The notes under the pieces: generated by a model
The model's database searches: none
What the model was told of the DNA's origin: nothing
Seen by the model: only the letters and a program-made list of their open reading frames with translations
Assembly (NCBI RefSeq): GCF_030711405.1
Contig: NZ_JAULSI010000042.1
Location: forward strand, 1 to 35,813
DNA: 35,813 nucleotides
Reading direction: 5' to 3'
From: Massilia brevitalea
GTDB lineage: Bacteria; Pseudomonadota; Gammaproteobacteria; Burkholderiales; Burkholderiaceae_D
Shown: piece by piece, positions 1 to 7,970 of the stretch
Layout: every line of letters begins with the position of its first letter
Numbering within the stretch: the first letter of the stretch is position 1
Translations under genes and position numbers: made by a program

Positions 1-20
1 AGGGTGGAGTCCATCACATT

Positions 21-45
21 AGGGTGGGCACTCGTGCCCACGCGG
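21..45 (+). repeat. REP-like dispersed palindromic repeat, copy 1
   Basis: The copy reads AGGGTGGGCA-CTCG-TGCCCACGCGG: a 7-bp inverted repeat GTGGGCA/TGCCCAC with a 4-base loop and a conserved CGCGG tail. A partial AGGGTGGA unit sits at 1-8. Related copies are at 7971-8020, 8601-8629 and 19044-19088. All are intergenic, which fits a REP-type element family. Confidence 0.6.
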
Positions 46-112
46 ATTCAATATACCGATAACAGAACAGGCAACAGCCCCATTACCGCCAGCGCACCGG
101 CTCGCAAACGCA

Positions 113-745
113 TCAAACCCGCACCGCCGCCCGCGCCTTGACCCGGCTCCAATACACCCTGAGCGCCAGCAACACCGCCACGATCACGGCAAACAGCATC
201 GGCTGCGCCAGGTTGTTCTTGGCCGCCTTCATCCACCAGAAGTGCAGCACCGCGAGCGGCGCAACGACATAAATCAGTCGATGCAGCCACTGCCAGCGCT
301 TGCCTCCAAGGCGCCGGATCATGCCGTTGGTGCTGGTCGCCGCCAGCGGGATCAAGAGCACGAAAGCGATGAAGCCGACCAAAATAAACGGCCGCTTGGC
401 CACATCGCGCAGCATCGACGCCACATCGAAGAAATGATCGAACCAAAAGAAGGCTACGAAATGCAGCAGCGCATAAAAGAAGGCAAACAGCCCGATCATG
501 CGCCGCAGCTTCACGACCCAGTTCCAGCCAGTGAGCCGGCGCAGCGGCGTCACCGCCAGCGTGATGCACAGGATGTACAGCGCCCAGTCGCCGCTCTGGT
601 GGGTGATATAGGCCAGCGGATCGACCGGCACCCCGGCCACCACCTGCCAGCCGCTCCACAAAAACGGCAGCAGCGCCAGCACGAACAGCGCCGCCTTGAT
701 CGCCGTAATCTGCCTGGCTGTCGGAGCTGCCATCAGCGCAGTCAT
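113..745 (-). CDS. msrQ: MsrQ, haem-binding membrane subunit of the MsrPQ methionine sulfoxide reductase
   Basis: This 210-residue, very hydrophobic protein matches the MsrQ (YedZ) family, a haem b membrane protein that passes quinone-pool electrons to periplasmic MsrP. About six membrane segments are visible (roughly residues 16-32, 51-68, 82-103, 118-136, 152-170, 178-196). Candidate haem histidines lie in LLHFVAFFWFDHFF and in WLHRLIYVVAPLAVLHFWW. The ATG shares one base with the msrP stop (TGATG), so the two are translationally coupled. The family assignment is firm; the electron path is family knowledge. Confidence 0.93.
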   Translation of the reverse strand: MTALMAAPTARQITAIKAALFVLALLPFLWSGWQVVAGVPVDPLAYITHQSGDWALYILCITLAVTPLRRLTGWNWVVKLRRMIGLFAFFYALLHFVAFFWFDHFFDVASMLRDVAKRPFILVGFIAFVLLIPLAATSTNGMIRRLGGKRWQWLHRLIYVVAPLAVLHFWWMKAAKNNLAQPMLFAVIVAVLLALRVYWSRVKARAAVRV

Positions 746-1740
746 CAGAAAAACCGTTTCAAGTCCATGCCCGCATACAGCGAAGCGACCTCGTTATAGC
801 CGTTGAACATCAGCGTATCGCGCTTGCGCTTGAAGAAGCCGTCCTCGCCGATGCGCCGTTCAGTGGCCTGCGACCAGCGCGGGTGGTCCACCTTCGGGTT
901 CACGTTCGAGTAAAAGCCGTACTCGCGCGGGGCCGACACGTTCCAGGCTGTCTTCGGCTGCTCGCGCAGGAAGCGGATGCGCACGATGGATTTCGGCGAC
1001 TTGAAACCATACTTCCACGGCACCACCACGCGCACCGGCGCGCCGTTCTGGTTCGGCAGCACCTGGCCGTACATGCCGACGGTGAGCAGCGCCAGCGGAT
1101 GCATGGCTTCGTCCATGCGCAGGCCTTCCACGTAGGGCCAGTCGAGCACGCCGCTTCGCAGGCCCGGCATCTGCGCGCGGTCGGCCAGGGTCGTGAATTC
1201 GACGTACTTGGCGTTGCCGGTCGGCTCCACCGCGCGGATCAAATTCGACAGCGAGTAGCCGACCCAGGGGATCACCATCGACCAGCCCTCGACGCAGCGC
1301 AGGCGGTAGATGCGTTCTTCCAGCGGCGCCAGTTTGGTCAGGCTGTCGATGTCCAGCCGCAGCGGCTTTTTCACTTCGCCTTCGATGGCGACCGTCCAGG
1401 GCCGGGTGCGCAGGGTGTGCGCGTTCTCGGCCGGGTCGGTCTTGTCGAGGCCGAATTCGTAGAAGTTGTTGTAGTGGGTGGCGTCGCGCAGCGAGGTCTG
1501 CGGCTCGGTGGTCGAGAAGCCGGGGTTGGCCTTGGCGGCCAGCTTCTGCACCGGCGCGCCTTGCGTGGAGACGCCCTGGGCAAAGGCCTCGCGGTTCGCC
1601 ATTTCCCACAGCGCGCTGCCGGCGGCGGCGCCGGCAGCGATGCGCGCGATGAACTTGCGCCGCTCCTCATACACCTCGCGCGGCGTGATTTCGGAGGCGA
1701 ATGGCCGGTCCAGGCCATTGGGATTTTTCTTGATCAACAT
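745..1740 (-). CDS. msrP: MsrP, periplasmic molybdopterin methionine sulfoxide reductase catalytic subunit
   Basis: This 331-residue protein has a twin-arginine signal (ERRKFIARIAAG, R27-R28) for folded export with its molybdenum cofactor. It is followed by the sulfite-oxidase-type fold of MsrP (YedY). Cys149 in YRLRCVEGW is the expected molybdenum ligand. The enzyme reduces methionine sulfoxide in oxidised periplasmic proteins. I chose the second ATG (MLIKKN) because GGAG lies six bases before it; an upstream ATG at 1758 would put that site inside the gene. An 11-bp inverted repeat in the leader overlaps the GGAG. The gene lies 108 bp after ccsB and is coupled to msrQ. Confidence 0.94.
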   Translation of the reverse strand: MLIKKNPNGLDRPFASEITPREVYEERRKFIARIAAGAAAGSALWEMANREAFAQGVSTQGAPVQKLAAKANPGFSTTEPQTSLRDATHYNNFYEFGLDKTDPAENAHTLRTRPWTVAIEGEVKKPLRLDIDSLTKLAPLEERIYRLRCVEGWSMVIPWVGYSLSNLIRAVEPTGNAKYVEFTTLADRAQMPGLRSGVLDWPYVEGLRMDEAMHPLALLTVGMYGQVLPNQNGAPVRVVVPWKYGFKSPKSIVRIRFLREQPKTAWNVSAPREYGFYSNVNPKVDHPRWSQATERRIGEDGFFKRKRDTLMFNGYNEVASLYAGMDLKRFF

Positions 1741-1748
1741 CGGGAACT

Positions 1749-1789
1749 CCGCAGGCAATCGACGTTCTACCTTACACCATTGCCTGCGG
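1749..1789 (-). promoter_or_regulatory. Hairpin in the msrP leader overlapping its ribosome-binding site
   Basis: CCGCAGGCAAT (1749-1759 on the plus strand) and ATTGCCTGCGG (1779-1789) form a perfect 11-bp inverted repeat with a 19-base loop. In the msrP mRNA the proximal arm ends with the first two bases of the GGAG ribosome-binding site, six bases before the ATG. No U-run follows, so it is not an ordinary intrinsic terminator for ccsB. It could limit msrP translation or separate msrPQ expression from ccsB. Confidence 0.55.
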
Positions 1790-1848
1790 AACCGTCGGGC
1801 GCATGGCCGATCGGTGATGTTGTGGGTGCGTTTCGGGTAAGTCCTGGA

Positions 1849-3036
1849 TTACAGCTCGCCGTAGGAATGCAGCCCCGACAGGAACATGTTCACGCCCAGG
1901 AAGGCAAACGTGGTCACCAGCAAGCCCACCAGCGCCCACCAGGCCGCCATCTTGCCGCGCAGACCGTTAATCAAACGCAGGTGCAGCCAGGCCGCGTAGT
2001 TCAGCCAGACGATCAGTGCCCAGGTTTCCTTCGGGTCCCAGGACCAGTAGCCGCCCCAGGCCTCGGCCGCCCACAGCGCGCCGAGGATGGTGGCCACCGT
2101 GAAGAAGGCGAAGCCGACGGAAATCGCCTTGTACATCACGTCGTCCAGCACTTCCAGCGACGGCAGGCGGTCGGCCAAAATACCGTGCGATTTCAGGAGA
2201 TAGGCCGTGCCGACCATCGCCGCCAGGGCAAAGGTGCCGTAGCCGATGAAGTTGGCCGGCACGTGGATCTTCATCCACCAGCTTTGCAGGGCCGGCACCA
2301 GCGGCTGGATGGTGGCGGCGTCGCGCGAGACCGTGTACCAGAGCAGGAAGGCCACGGCTGCGGCGATGATCAGCAGGACAAAGGCGCCGAGCTGGCGCGT
2401 GGCGTAGCGCTCTTCGTAATACAGGTAGAACAGCGCCGTGATCATCGCGAACAGGATGAACACTTCATACAGGTTCGACACCGGAATGTGGCCGACGTCC
2501 GGCCCGATCAGGTAGGACTCGAACCAGCGCACCATCATGCCGGTAAAGCCCAGCACCACGGCGGCCCAGCACAGGCGCGAGCCAATCGCCCCACCCGAGC
2601 CCGAACGGCTGAGCAAGCCGATCCAGTAGAACACGGTCGAGAACACGAACAGCGCGCTCATCCACAAGATGGCCGACTGGCTCGACAGCATGTACTTGAG
2701 GAAGAATTTCTGCTCGGCCGCCGCCAGCGAGCCGTCGTACATCGAGATGGCCCACAGCGACAGCAGGGCCACGGTCGGCATCAGCCAGCGCACCGGCTTC
2801 CAGTGCCAGCCCAGGGCGGCAAAGGTCGGCGCCGCCAGCAGCAGGATCGCGCGCTCGTATCCGTCCATGAAATGGGCGTAGCGGTTCAGCGCGAACAGGG
2901 CCGCGGCCAGCAGGCCGGCGCCGAACAGCCAATCGATGGCGCTCAAGCGGCGGAAATAGCCGGGCGCTTCGGTGTACACGCTGCCCTTGTCGATGCTGAC
3001 AGGACGGGGGGTCGGGGTGGGGCGGGATGCTTCCAT
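1849..3036 (-). CDS. ccsB: CcsB/ResC (CcsA-type) cytochrome c synthase subunit
   Basis: This 395-residue polytopic membrane protein is one half of the system II haem-export and apocytochrome ligation machine. The haem-handling WWD motif is explicit as WGGYWSWDPKETW (about residues 328-340). Candidate haem histidines include H258 (KIHVP) and H390 (SGLHSYG) flanking it. Around eight membrane segments are visible. The ATG at 3036 has GGAG six bases upstream; a TTG four codons earlier overlaps that site and was rejected. It lies 35 bp after resB, and the two encode the complete synthase. Naming of this subunit (ccsA, ccsB, resC) varies between species. Confidence 0.93.
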   Translation of the reverse strand: MEASRPTPTPRPVSIDKGSVYTEAPGYFRRLSAIDWLFGAGLLAAALFALNRYAHFMDGYERAILLLAAPTFAALGWHWKPVRWLMPTVALLSLWAISMYDGSLAAAEQKFFLKYMLSSQSAILWMSALFVFSTVFYWIGLLSRSGSGGAIGSRLCWAAVVLGFTGMMVRWFESYLIGPDVGHIPVSNLYEVFILFAMITALFYLYYEERYATRQLGAFVLLIIAAAVAFLLWYTVSRDAATIQPLVPALQSWWMKIHVPANFIGYGTFALAAMVGTAYLLKSHGILADRLPSLEVLDDVMYKAISVGFAFFTVATILGALWAAEAWGGYWSWDPKETWALIVWLNYAAWLHLRLINGLRGKMAAWWALVGLLVTTFAFLGVNMFLSGLHSYGEL

Positions 3037-3071
3037 ACGTTTCTCCAATGCTGCTTACTGGCAGCGTCAGC

Positions 3072-5165
3072 TTACGCCGATTGCGGCAGCTTGGCTGCCA
3101 GGTCGGCGAATTCTTTCTCGAAATCCAAAGTCTTGCGCTGGGTGCTCATCGCCATCAGGGCATGGGCGCCGTCGCCGTCCTGGCGCACCCAGACCCACAG
3201 GCGGCGCTCGCGGATGTAGAACATCGCAAAGATGCCGGCCACCAGCAGCACGCAGCCGAGATACACGATCTTCTTGCCTGGCGAACGCGTTACCTGCAGC
3301 ACCGAGGCCTTCACTTCATGGAACTCGTCCAGCTGCAGATAGACCGGGGCGCCATAAAAGAAGCTGTCGGACAGCGCGTTCGTCGCCAGTTGCAGGAAGC
3401 GGCCATGCTTGTCGCTGCCTTCGATGGCCGCTTCGCCATCCTTGGCGCGCGCCACCTGCCACAGCTCCCACAGCACGCCATTGAGCATCTTGATGAAGAC
3501 ATTCGCCGCCTTTTCCTGCTCGGCCGCCGGAATCTTTTCCAGGAACTGGGCCACGGCAACGAAGCCACCCGGGGTATTGTCGCCGGCAAAAATGCCGAGG
3601 GTGCGCTCGGCCGACTGGCGCAGCTGGTCGCCAAAGCCGGGCTGGCTGCCCTGCCCCGGCGCCAGGGCGCGCGCGGCGTAGCGTTCGGCGGCTTGCGCGC
3701 GCATGGCCGGATTGGCGAGCGCCGCGCGCAGGCGCATCCACTCGCGCACGCCATAGTTGTCGTCGGCCGGGATGCGCAGGAAGCGGAAACCTTCGGACGG
3801 GCTGGTGCGCACGCCGGCCAGGAACACTTGCGAGCCTTCGAGCGTTACCGGCTGCATGTAGTTCATGAATTCGCGCGCCTGGCCGGTCTGGTCGCGCAAT
3901 TTATACTGCACGCTCGGGCCCACATTCTTCAGGTCCTTGTTGGTGGCGTTCTTGCCGGCCGAACCCGAGGCCTTGCCCAGGGTCGCCGCGAACTGCTCGT
4001 TGAAGGATTGCCCCTTGGTCACGGCGCGCACGTCGTTGCCAGCCGCCGTATTCTCGACGTTGAAGGGGCGGAAGCCCGACCATTCCACCGCAAAGGCGCC
4101 AGTCGGCGTCTTCAGCTCGGTGGAATTGCCGACTTCGCCGGCCATCTCGAAAGACTTCGATTCGGTGCCTGCCATCGGGAAGCCGGTGAGTTTGAGCTTG
4201 CTGCCGCCATCCTCGAAGCTCGACTGGTAGACGGCCACGCCTTTATAAATCAGCGGTTCGTTGACCTTGATGGTGGCCGGGAAGGTCTTGCCGGCCTCGC
4301 GGTCGTGCACCACGACGTCGCTGGCAAACAGTTTCGGCATGCCGGTCGAGTAGAAATCGATGTGGAATTTCTTCAGCTCGATGGCAAACGGCAGGTCCTG
4401 CACCAGCACGCCGCTGGCCTGCGGCAGGATCGCGGTGCTGCCGGTCTGGCCTTCGGCCAGCAGGGTGTTGCCGCGGTAGGTCGGGTTGCCCAGGCCGAGG
4501 CGGTGCTGAGCCGGAATCTGCGCAATCACGCCGCTGCCGGCATACGGCGTTTTACCCAGGAACCATTGTTGGAAGCGGATGGGCAGTTCGGAATCGAGCA
4601 TGCCGCCGAGCAGGATCACGATGATCGCCGTGTGCGCGAAGATGTAGCCGAACTTGTTGCCGGCGCCCTTTTTCGCCGCCACCAGGATGCCATGGCCCTT
4701 GTCGACCACCTTGACCTTGTAGCCGGCGTGCCCGAGGCGATTCGCGCTCTGCTGGGCCAGGGCCACGTAGTCGAGCGGCGTGCGCCATTCGCTTTTATGG
4801 TGGAAATTGCGCAGCGATTCTTCACGCACGTGGTCGCGCCAGCTGCGCATGTCGCGGATCATTTTCGGCGCATTGCGCACCACGCACAGGCCGGTGGAGA
4901 CGATCAGCGCCAGCAAAATCGCCAGGAACCACCAGGCGGTGTAGACCGTGTACAGGCCCAGTTTGCGGAAGACTTCGTACCAGAAGGGACCGAACTGGTT
5001 CACGTAGTTCGGCATGGCATTGCCCTGCACCAGCACCGTGCCGATGATGGCGGCAATCGCCAGGATCATCAGCAGGCTGATGGCAAACCGCATCGATGAG
5101 ACCAGCTCGACGGCTTCGGCCAGCGCGCGCCGGCGCGTCTTCAATTCAATTCCCGTGGTGCTCAT
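3072..5165 (-). CDS. resB: ResB/Ccs1 family cytochrome c biogenesis protein
   Basis: This 697-residue protein is the ResB (Ccs1) half of the system II cytochrome c synthase. Three membrane segments lie near the N-terminus (about 25-48, 80-100, 180-200). A large periplasmic domain follows (about 210-630) and a last membrane segment near 642-662 (IVYLGCVLLVAGIFAMFYI). The domain is thought to hold apocytochrome and keep its CxxCH reduced while CcsB attaches haem. Its length is normal for betaproteobacteria. The gene starts 47 bp after the cytochrome c4 terminator hairpin, so it probably has its own promoter, which I could not identify. Confidence 0.93.
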   Translation of the reverse strand: MSTTGIELKTRRRALAEAVELVSSMRFAISLLMILAIAAIIGTVLVQGNAMPNYVNQFGPFWYEVFRKLGLYTVYTAWWFLAILLALIVSTGLCVVRNAPKMIRDMRSWRDHVREESLRNFHHKSEWRTPLDYVALAQQSANRLGHAGYKVKVVDKGHGILVAAKKGAGNKFGYIFAHTAIIVILLGGMLDSELPIRFQQWFLGKTPYAGSGVIAQIPAQHRLGLGNPTYRGNTLLAEGQTGSTAILPQASGVLVQDLPFAIELKKFHIDFYSTGMPKLFASDVVVHDREAGKTFPATIKVNEPLIYKGVAVYQSSFEDGGSKLKLTGFPMAGTESKSFEMAGEVGNSTELKTPTGAFAVEWSGFRPFNVENTAAGNDVRAVTKGQSFNEQFAATLGKASGSAGKNATNKDLKNVGPSVQYKLRDQTGQAREFMNYMQPVTLEGSQVFLAGVRTSPSEGFRFLRIPADDNYGVREWMRLRAALANPAMRAQAAERYAARALAPGQGSQPGFGDQLRQSAERTLGIFAGDNTPGGFVAVAQFLEKIPAAEQEKAANVFIKMLNGVLWELWQVARAKDGEAAIEGSDKHGRFLQLATNALSDSFFYGAPVYLQLDEFHEVKASVLQVTRSPGKKIVYLGCVLLVAGIFAMFYIRERRLWVWVRQDGDGAHALMAMSTQRKTLDFEKEFADLAAKLPQSA

Positions 5166-5212
5166 TCTCAGACTTACTTTCTCATGCGGTAGGTGCGCCG
5201 CGAGTTTACAGC

Positions 5213-5244
5213 AAAAAGGGCGCCGGCTTGCGCTGGACGCCCTT
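5213..5244 (-). terminator. Intrinsic terminator after cytochrome c4
   Basis: On the minus strand AAGGGCG pairs with CGCCCTT around an inner CCAGC/GCCGG stem with a 4-base loop. A run of five T follows. It lies 33 bp past the cytochrome c4 stop and separates that gene from resB. Confidence 0.85.
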
Positions 5245-5277
5245 CTTTTCAGCTATGAGTGAAGCTGCAAGAAACGT

Positions 5278-5958
5278 TCAGCGCAGGCCTGCGATGTAGT
5301 CGGCGACGGCCTTCATTTCCGCATCCGACAGGCGTTGCGACAGGACCGTCATCTGCGGGCTGTTGGCGCGCGCACCGCTCTTGAATGCAGCCAATTGGGC
5401 CAGGGTGTAATCTTGATGCTGGCCGGCCAGGCGCGGATACTGGATCGGGATGCCGGCGCCGGCGGCGCCATGGCAGCTGGCGCAAGCGGCGACGCCCTTG
5501 TCGGCAATGCCGCCGCGGTAGATCTTGCGGCCCAGTTCGACGGTATCCTTGTTCTTCGCGGCGCCCGGCTTCACCTTCTGCACTGCGAGGTAAGCGGCAA
5601 TATTGCGCTTGTCTTCCTCGGAGAGCATCTTGGCGTAGGTGGTCATCACCGGGTTGTTGCGCTGCGGCGTCGTGAAGTCGACCAATTGCTTGTGGGTGTA
5701 GGCTTCGAACTGCGCCGAGAGTTTCGGGTTCGCGACGATGGTCGAGTTGCCGTTGGCGCCGTGGCAGGACAGGCAGGCCGGCAAGCCGCGCGCGGTGTCG
5801 CCGCTTTCGTACAGGGTGGCGCCTTTGGCGGGGTCGGCTTTGGCAGCAACAGCGGCAGGCTGGGCTGCGGTAGCGGCGGCGGAACCGAACGCCAGGGTGG
5901 CAAGCAACAACGATTTCATGAACACCGCATTAGCGGACGATACAGACACACGATTCAT
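5278..5958 (-). CDS. Dihaem cytochrome c4
   Basis: This 226-residue secreted protein has two class I cytochrome c domains, with haem motifs CLSCH (62-66) and CASCH (159-163). Likely axial methionines are M105 (NNPVM) and M203 (NSPQM). Two tandem domains of about 90 residues are typical of periplasmic cytochrome c4, an electron donor to terminal oxidases. The signal peptide core is KSLLLATLAFGSAAATAA. I kept the ATG at 5958 because AGGG lies upstream; an internal ATG at 5919 right before KSLLL has no clear ribosome-binding site but gives a more ordinary signal peptide. Its product is a substrate of the nearby ResB/CcsB machine. Confidence 0.93.
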   Translation of the reverse strand: MNRVSVSSANAVFMKSLLLATLAFGSAAATAAQPAAVAAKADPAKGATLYESGDTARGLPACLSCHGANGNSTIVANPKLSAQFEAYTHKQLVDFTTPQRNNPVMTTYAKMLSEEDKRNIAAYLAVQKVKPGAAKNKDTVELGRKIYRGGIADKGVAACASCHGAAGAGIPIQYPRLAGQHQDYTLAQLAAFKSGARANSPQMTVLSQRLSDAEMKAVADYIAGLR

Positions 5959-6030
5959 TCGAGCACCCTGAAAAAGTCGACAACAGTTTGGTAGGTACAG
6001 CGGCCTGACTGGCGCCCGGCATGGCGAATT

Positions 6031-6058
6031 CGTATAGCGATCTCGCTAGGGCGGCAAA
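6031..6058 (-). promoter_or_regulatory. Possible cytochrome c4 promoter
   Basis: On the minus strand a TTTGCC -35-like element (6053-6058) and TATACG -10-like element (6031-6036) are 16 bp apart, about 75 bp before the start codon. Both matches are partial, so this is a weak call. Confidence 0.3.
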
Positions 6059-6073
6059 CAATTGATAACCCCT

Positions 6074-6085
6074 TATTGTACAATA
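6074..6085. promoter_or_regulatory. 12-bp perfect palindrome in the cytochrome c4/engB divergent region
   Basis: TATTGTACAATA is its own reverse complement and contains a good -10 hexamer (TACAAT) on each strand. On the plus strand it would give an engB transcript with a leader of about 45 bases. No convincing -35 is seen at 16-18 bp, so it could be a promoter element, an operator, or both. Confidence 0.35.
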
Positions 6086-6134
6086 GGATTGTTTCCTCCA
6101 CGCCTCATTTCCTTGTCTTTTTCACCTCTCTTCC

Positions 6135-6854
6135 ATGTCCAAACTCTGGCAAGCCCGCTTCTTCACGACCGTTAACCAGCTGCGCGATCTCCCGTCGACC
6201 CAGGTCCCCGAGATTGCCTTCGCCGGCCGTTCCAACGCGGGCAAGTCGACCGCGATTAATATCCTGACCAACCAAAAAGGTCTCGCCTTCGCGTCGAAAA
6301 CGCCGGGCCGCACCCAGCACATCAACTATTTCTCGATCGGCGGCGCCCACGTTGGCCAGCACCGCAAGGACCCGACCATCGTCGAGGAAATCCAGGCCCT
6401 GCTGGTCGACTTGCCGGGCTACGGCTACGCGGAAGTGTCGGGCAACGCCAAGCTGCACTGGCAGAAACTGCTGGGCGACTACGTCCAGCGCCGCGAGCAA
6501 TTGGCCGCCCTGGTGCTGATCATGGATTCGCGCCGCCCCTTCACCGACCTCGACGTGCAGATGCTGGAGTGGTTCGCCCCGACCGGCAAACCGATCCACT
6601 GCATCCTCACCAAGGCCGACAAGCTGAACCGCAACGAACAGGCCAACGTGCTGCGCGAAGCGCGCGGCATCCTGGACAGCTATGTCGACGAAGACGGCGA
6701 AGGTTTCCCGTTTACGGTGCAACTCTTCTCCGCGCTCAAGCGGATCGGCATCGAAGAGGCGGACGCCAAGATCCAGGAGCTGATCGGCCTGTCCGGCAAC
6801 GATGAAGATGATGCAGGCGCAGAGGAAGAAATCCCGGTCCCCGACCAATCCTGA
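6135..6854 (+). CDS. engB: EngB (YsxC/YihA), ribosome biogenesis GTP-binding protein
   Basis: This 239-residue TRAFAC-class GTPase has all its G motifs: G1 AGRSNAGKST (about 31-40), G2 region TPGRTQHIN, G3 DLPGYGYA, G4 TKAD and G5 SALKRIG. The family acts late in 50S subunit assembly in the cytoplasm. The C-terminus carries an acidic tail (GNDEDDAGAEEE) longer than in E. coli YihA. The ATG has no obvious Shine-Dalgarno sequence (CTCTCTTCC precedes it). hemB begins 15 bp downstream on the same strand, so the two form an operon. Confidence 0.95.
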   Translation: MSKLWQARFFTTVNQLRDLPSTQVPEIAFAGRSNAGKSTAINILTNQKGLAFASKTPGRTQHINYFSIGGAHVGQHRKDPTIVEEIQALLVDLPGYGYAEVSGNAKLHWQKLLGDYVQRREQLAALVLIMDSRRPFTDLDVQMLEWFAPTGKPIHCILTKADKLNRNEQANVLREARGILDSYVDEDGEGFPFTVQLFSALKRIGIEEADAKIQELIGLSGNDEDDAGAEEEIPVPDQS

Positions 6855-6869
6855 TAGAAAGCGATCACG

Positions 6870-7883
6870 ATGAGTTCCATCATTACCGGCCAGTACCCGA
6901 ATACGCGCATGCGCCGCATGCGCCGCGACCCCTTCTCGCGCGCCCTGATGCGCGAAAACACCGTTACCGCCTCGGACCTGATCTACCCGGTCTTCATCCT
7001 CGACGGCGAAAACCAGCGCCAGCAAGTAGCCTCGATGCCGGGCGTCGAGCGCCTCTCGATCGATTTGCTGCTGAAGGTGGCCGAGGAATGCGTGTCGCTC
7101 GGCATCCCGGTGCTGGCCCTGTTCCCGGTGATCGACGCCTCGCTGAAAACCTATGACGGCGTGGAAGCGACGAATCCCGACGGCCTGGTGCCGCGCGCGG
7201 TGCGTGCGCTGAAGAAGCATTTCCCGGAACTCGGCATCCTCACCGACGTGGCGCTGGACCCCTACACCACCCACGGCCAGGACGGCTTGCCGGACGAGAC
7301 CGGCTACATCGTCAACGAAAAGACGATCGCCATGCTCACGCGCCAGGCTCTGGCGCAAGCCGAAGCCGGCGTCGACATCGTGGCCCCGTCGGACATGATG
7401 GACGGCCGCATGGGCGTGATCCGCGGTGCGCTGGAAGAGCGCGGCTTCATCCACACCCGTTTGATGGCCTACTCGGCCAAGTACGCCTCGGCCTTCTACG
7501 GCCCCTTCCGCGACGCGGTCGGCTCGGCCGCCAACCTGGGCAAGGCCGACAAGAACACCTACCAGATGGACCCGGCCAACATCGACGAGGCCCTGCGCGA
7601 AGTGGCGCTCGACCTGGCCGAGGGCGCCGACATGGTGATGGTCAAGCCCGGCATGCCCTACCTGGACGTGGTGCGCCGCGTGAAGGACGAGTTCAAGGTG
7701 CCGACCTTTGCCTACCAGGTCAGCGGCGAATACGCGATGATCAAGGCCGCCGCCCAGAACGGCTGGCTGGACCACGACAAGGTCATGATGGAATCGATGA
7801 TGGCCTTCAAGCGCGCCGGCGCCGATGGCGTGCTGACCTACTTCGCGCTCGACGTGGCGCGCAAGCTGAAAGCGGGCGCGTAA
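6870..7883 (+). CDS. hemB: Delta-aminolevulinic acid dehydratase (porphobilinogen synthase)
   Basis: This 337-residue enzyme joins two 5-aminolevulinate molecules into porphobilinogen, the second committed step of tetrapyrrole synthesis. The Schiff-base lysines are K204 (YSAKYASAFYGPFRDA) and K259 (MVMVKPGMPYLD). The metal-site segment reads DVALDPYTTHGQDG (126-139). It lacks the three cysteines of zinc-type enzymes and matches the aspartate-rich magnesium-type enzymes, as in Pseudomonas. It is co-transcribed with engB and ends at a clear terminator. Placement beside the ccs and cytochrome genes fits a haem-supply role. Confidence 0.96.
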   Translation: MSSIITGQYPNTRMRRMRRDPFSRALMRENTVTASDLIYPVFILDGENQRQQVASMPGVERLSIDLLLKVAEECVSLGIPVLALFPVIDASLKTYDGVEATNPDGLVPRAVRALKKHFPELGILTDVALDPYTTHGQDGLPDETGYIVNEKTIAMLTRQALAQAEAGVDIVAPSDMMDGRMGVIRGALEERGFIHTRLMAYSAKYASAFYGPFRDAVGSAANLGKADKNTYQMDPANIDEALREVALDLAEGADMVMVKPGMPYLDVVRRVKDEFKVPTFAYQVSGEYAMIKAAAQNGWLDHDKVMMESMMAFKRAGADGVLTYFALDVARKLKAGA

Positions 7884-7907
7884 ACGTTTCCCGATGTTTG
7901 GTCAACG

Positions 7908-7935
7908 AAAAACCGTGCTTGCGCACGGTTTTTTT
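7908..7935 (+). terminator. Intrinsic terminator of engB-hemB
   Basis: ACCGTGC and GCACGGT pair around a TTGC loop, extended by AAAA/TTTT, and end in a run of seven T. It starts 25 bp after the hemB stop. Confidence 0.92.
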
Positions 7936-7937
7936 AT

Positions 7938-7967
7938 GACGTTGACGTTGACGCTGATGTTGACGTT
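7938..7967 (+). repeat. Short tandem array of a 6-bp unit
   Basis: Five consecutive units read GACGTT, GACGTT, GACGCT, GATGTT, GACGTT. The array lies between the hemB terminator and a REP-like element. It is not in a gene and may vary in copy number between strains. Confidence 0.6.
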
Positions 7968-7970
7968 GTC

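Noticed and set aside
883..3219. Long plus-strand open frame across msrP and ccsB (778 codons)
   Set aside because: It is antisense to two well-recognised genes, is rich in Arg/His/Gln/Gly with no domain pattern, and arises from high GC at third codon positions.
3027..5099. Plus-strand open frame of 690 codons opposite resB
   Set aside because: Its composition is that of a shadow frame and resB on the other strand has clear membrane segments and context.
6105..7775. Minus-strand open frame of 556 codons opposite engB and hemB
   Set aside because: Both plus-strand genes have complete catalytic motifs; this frame has none.
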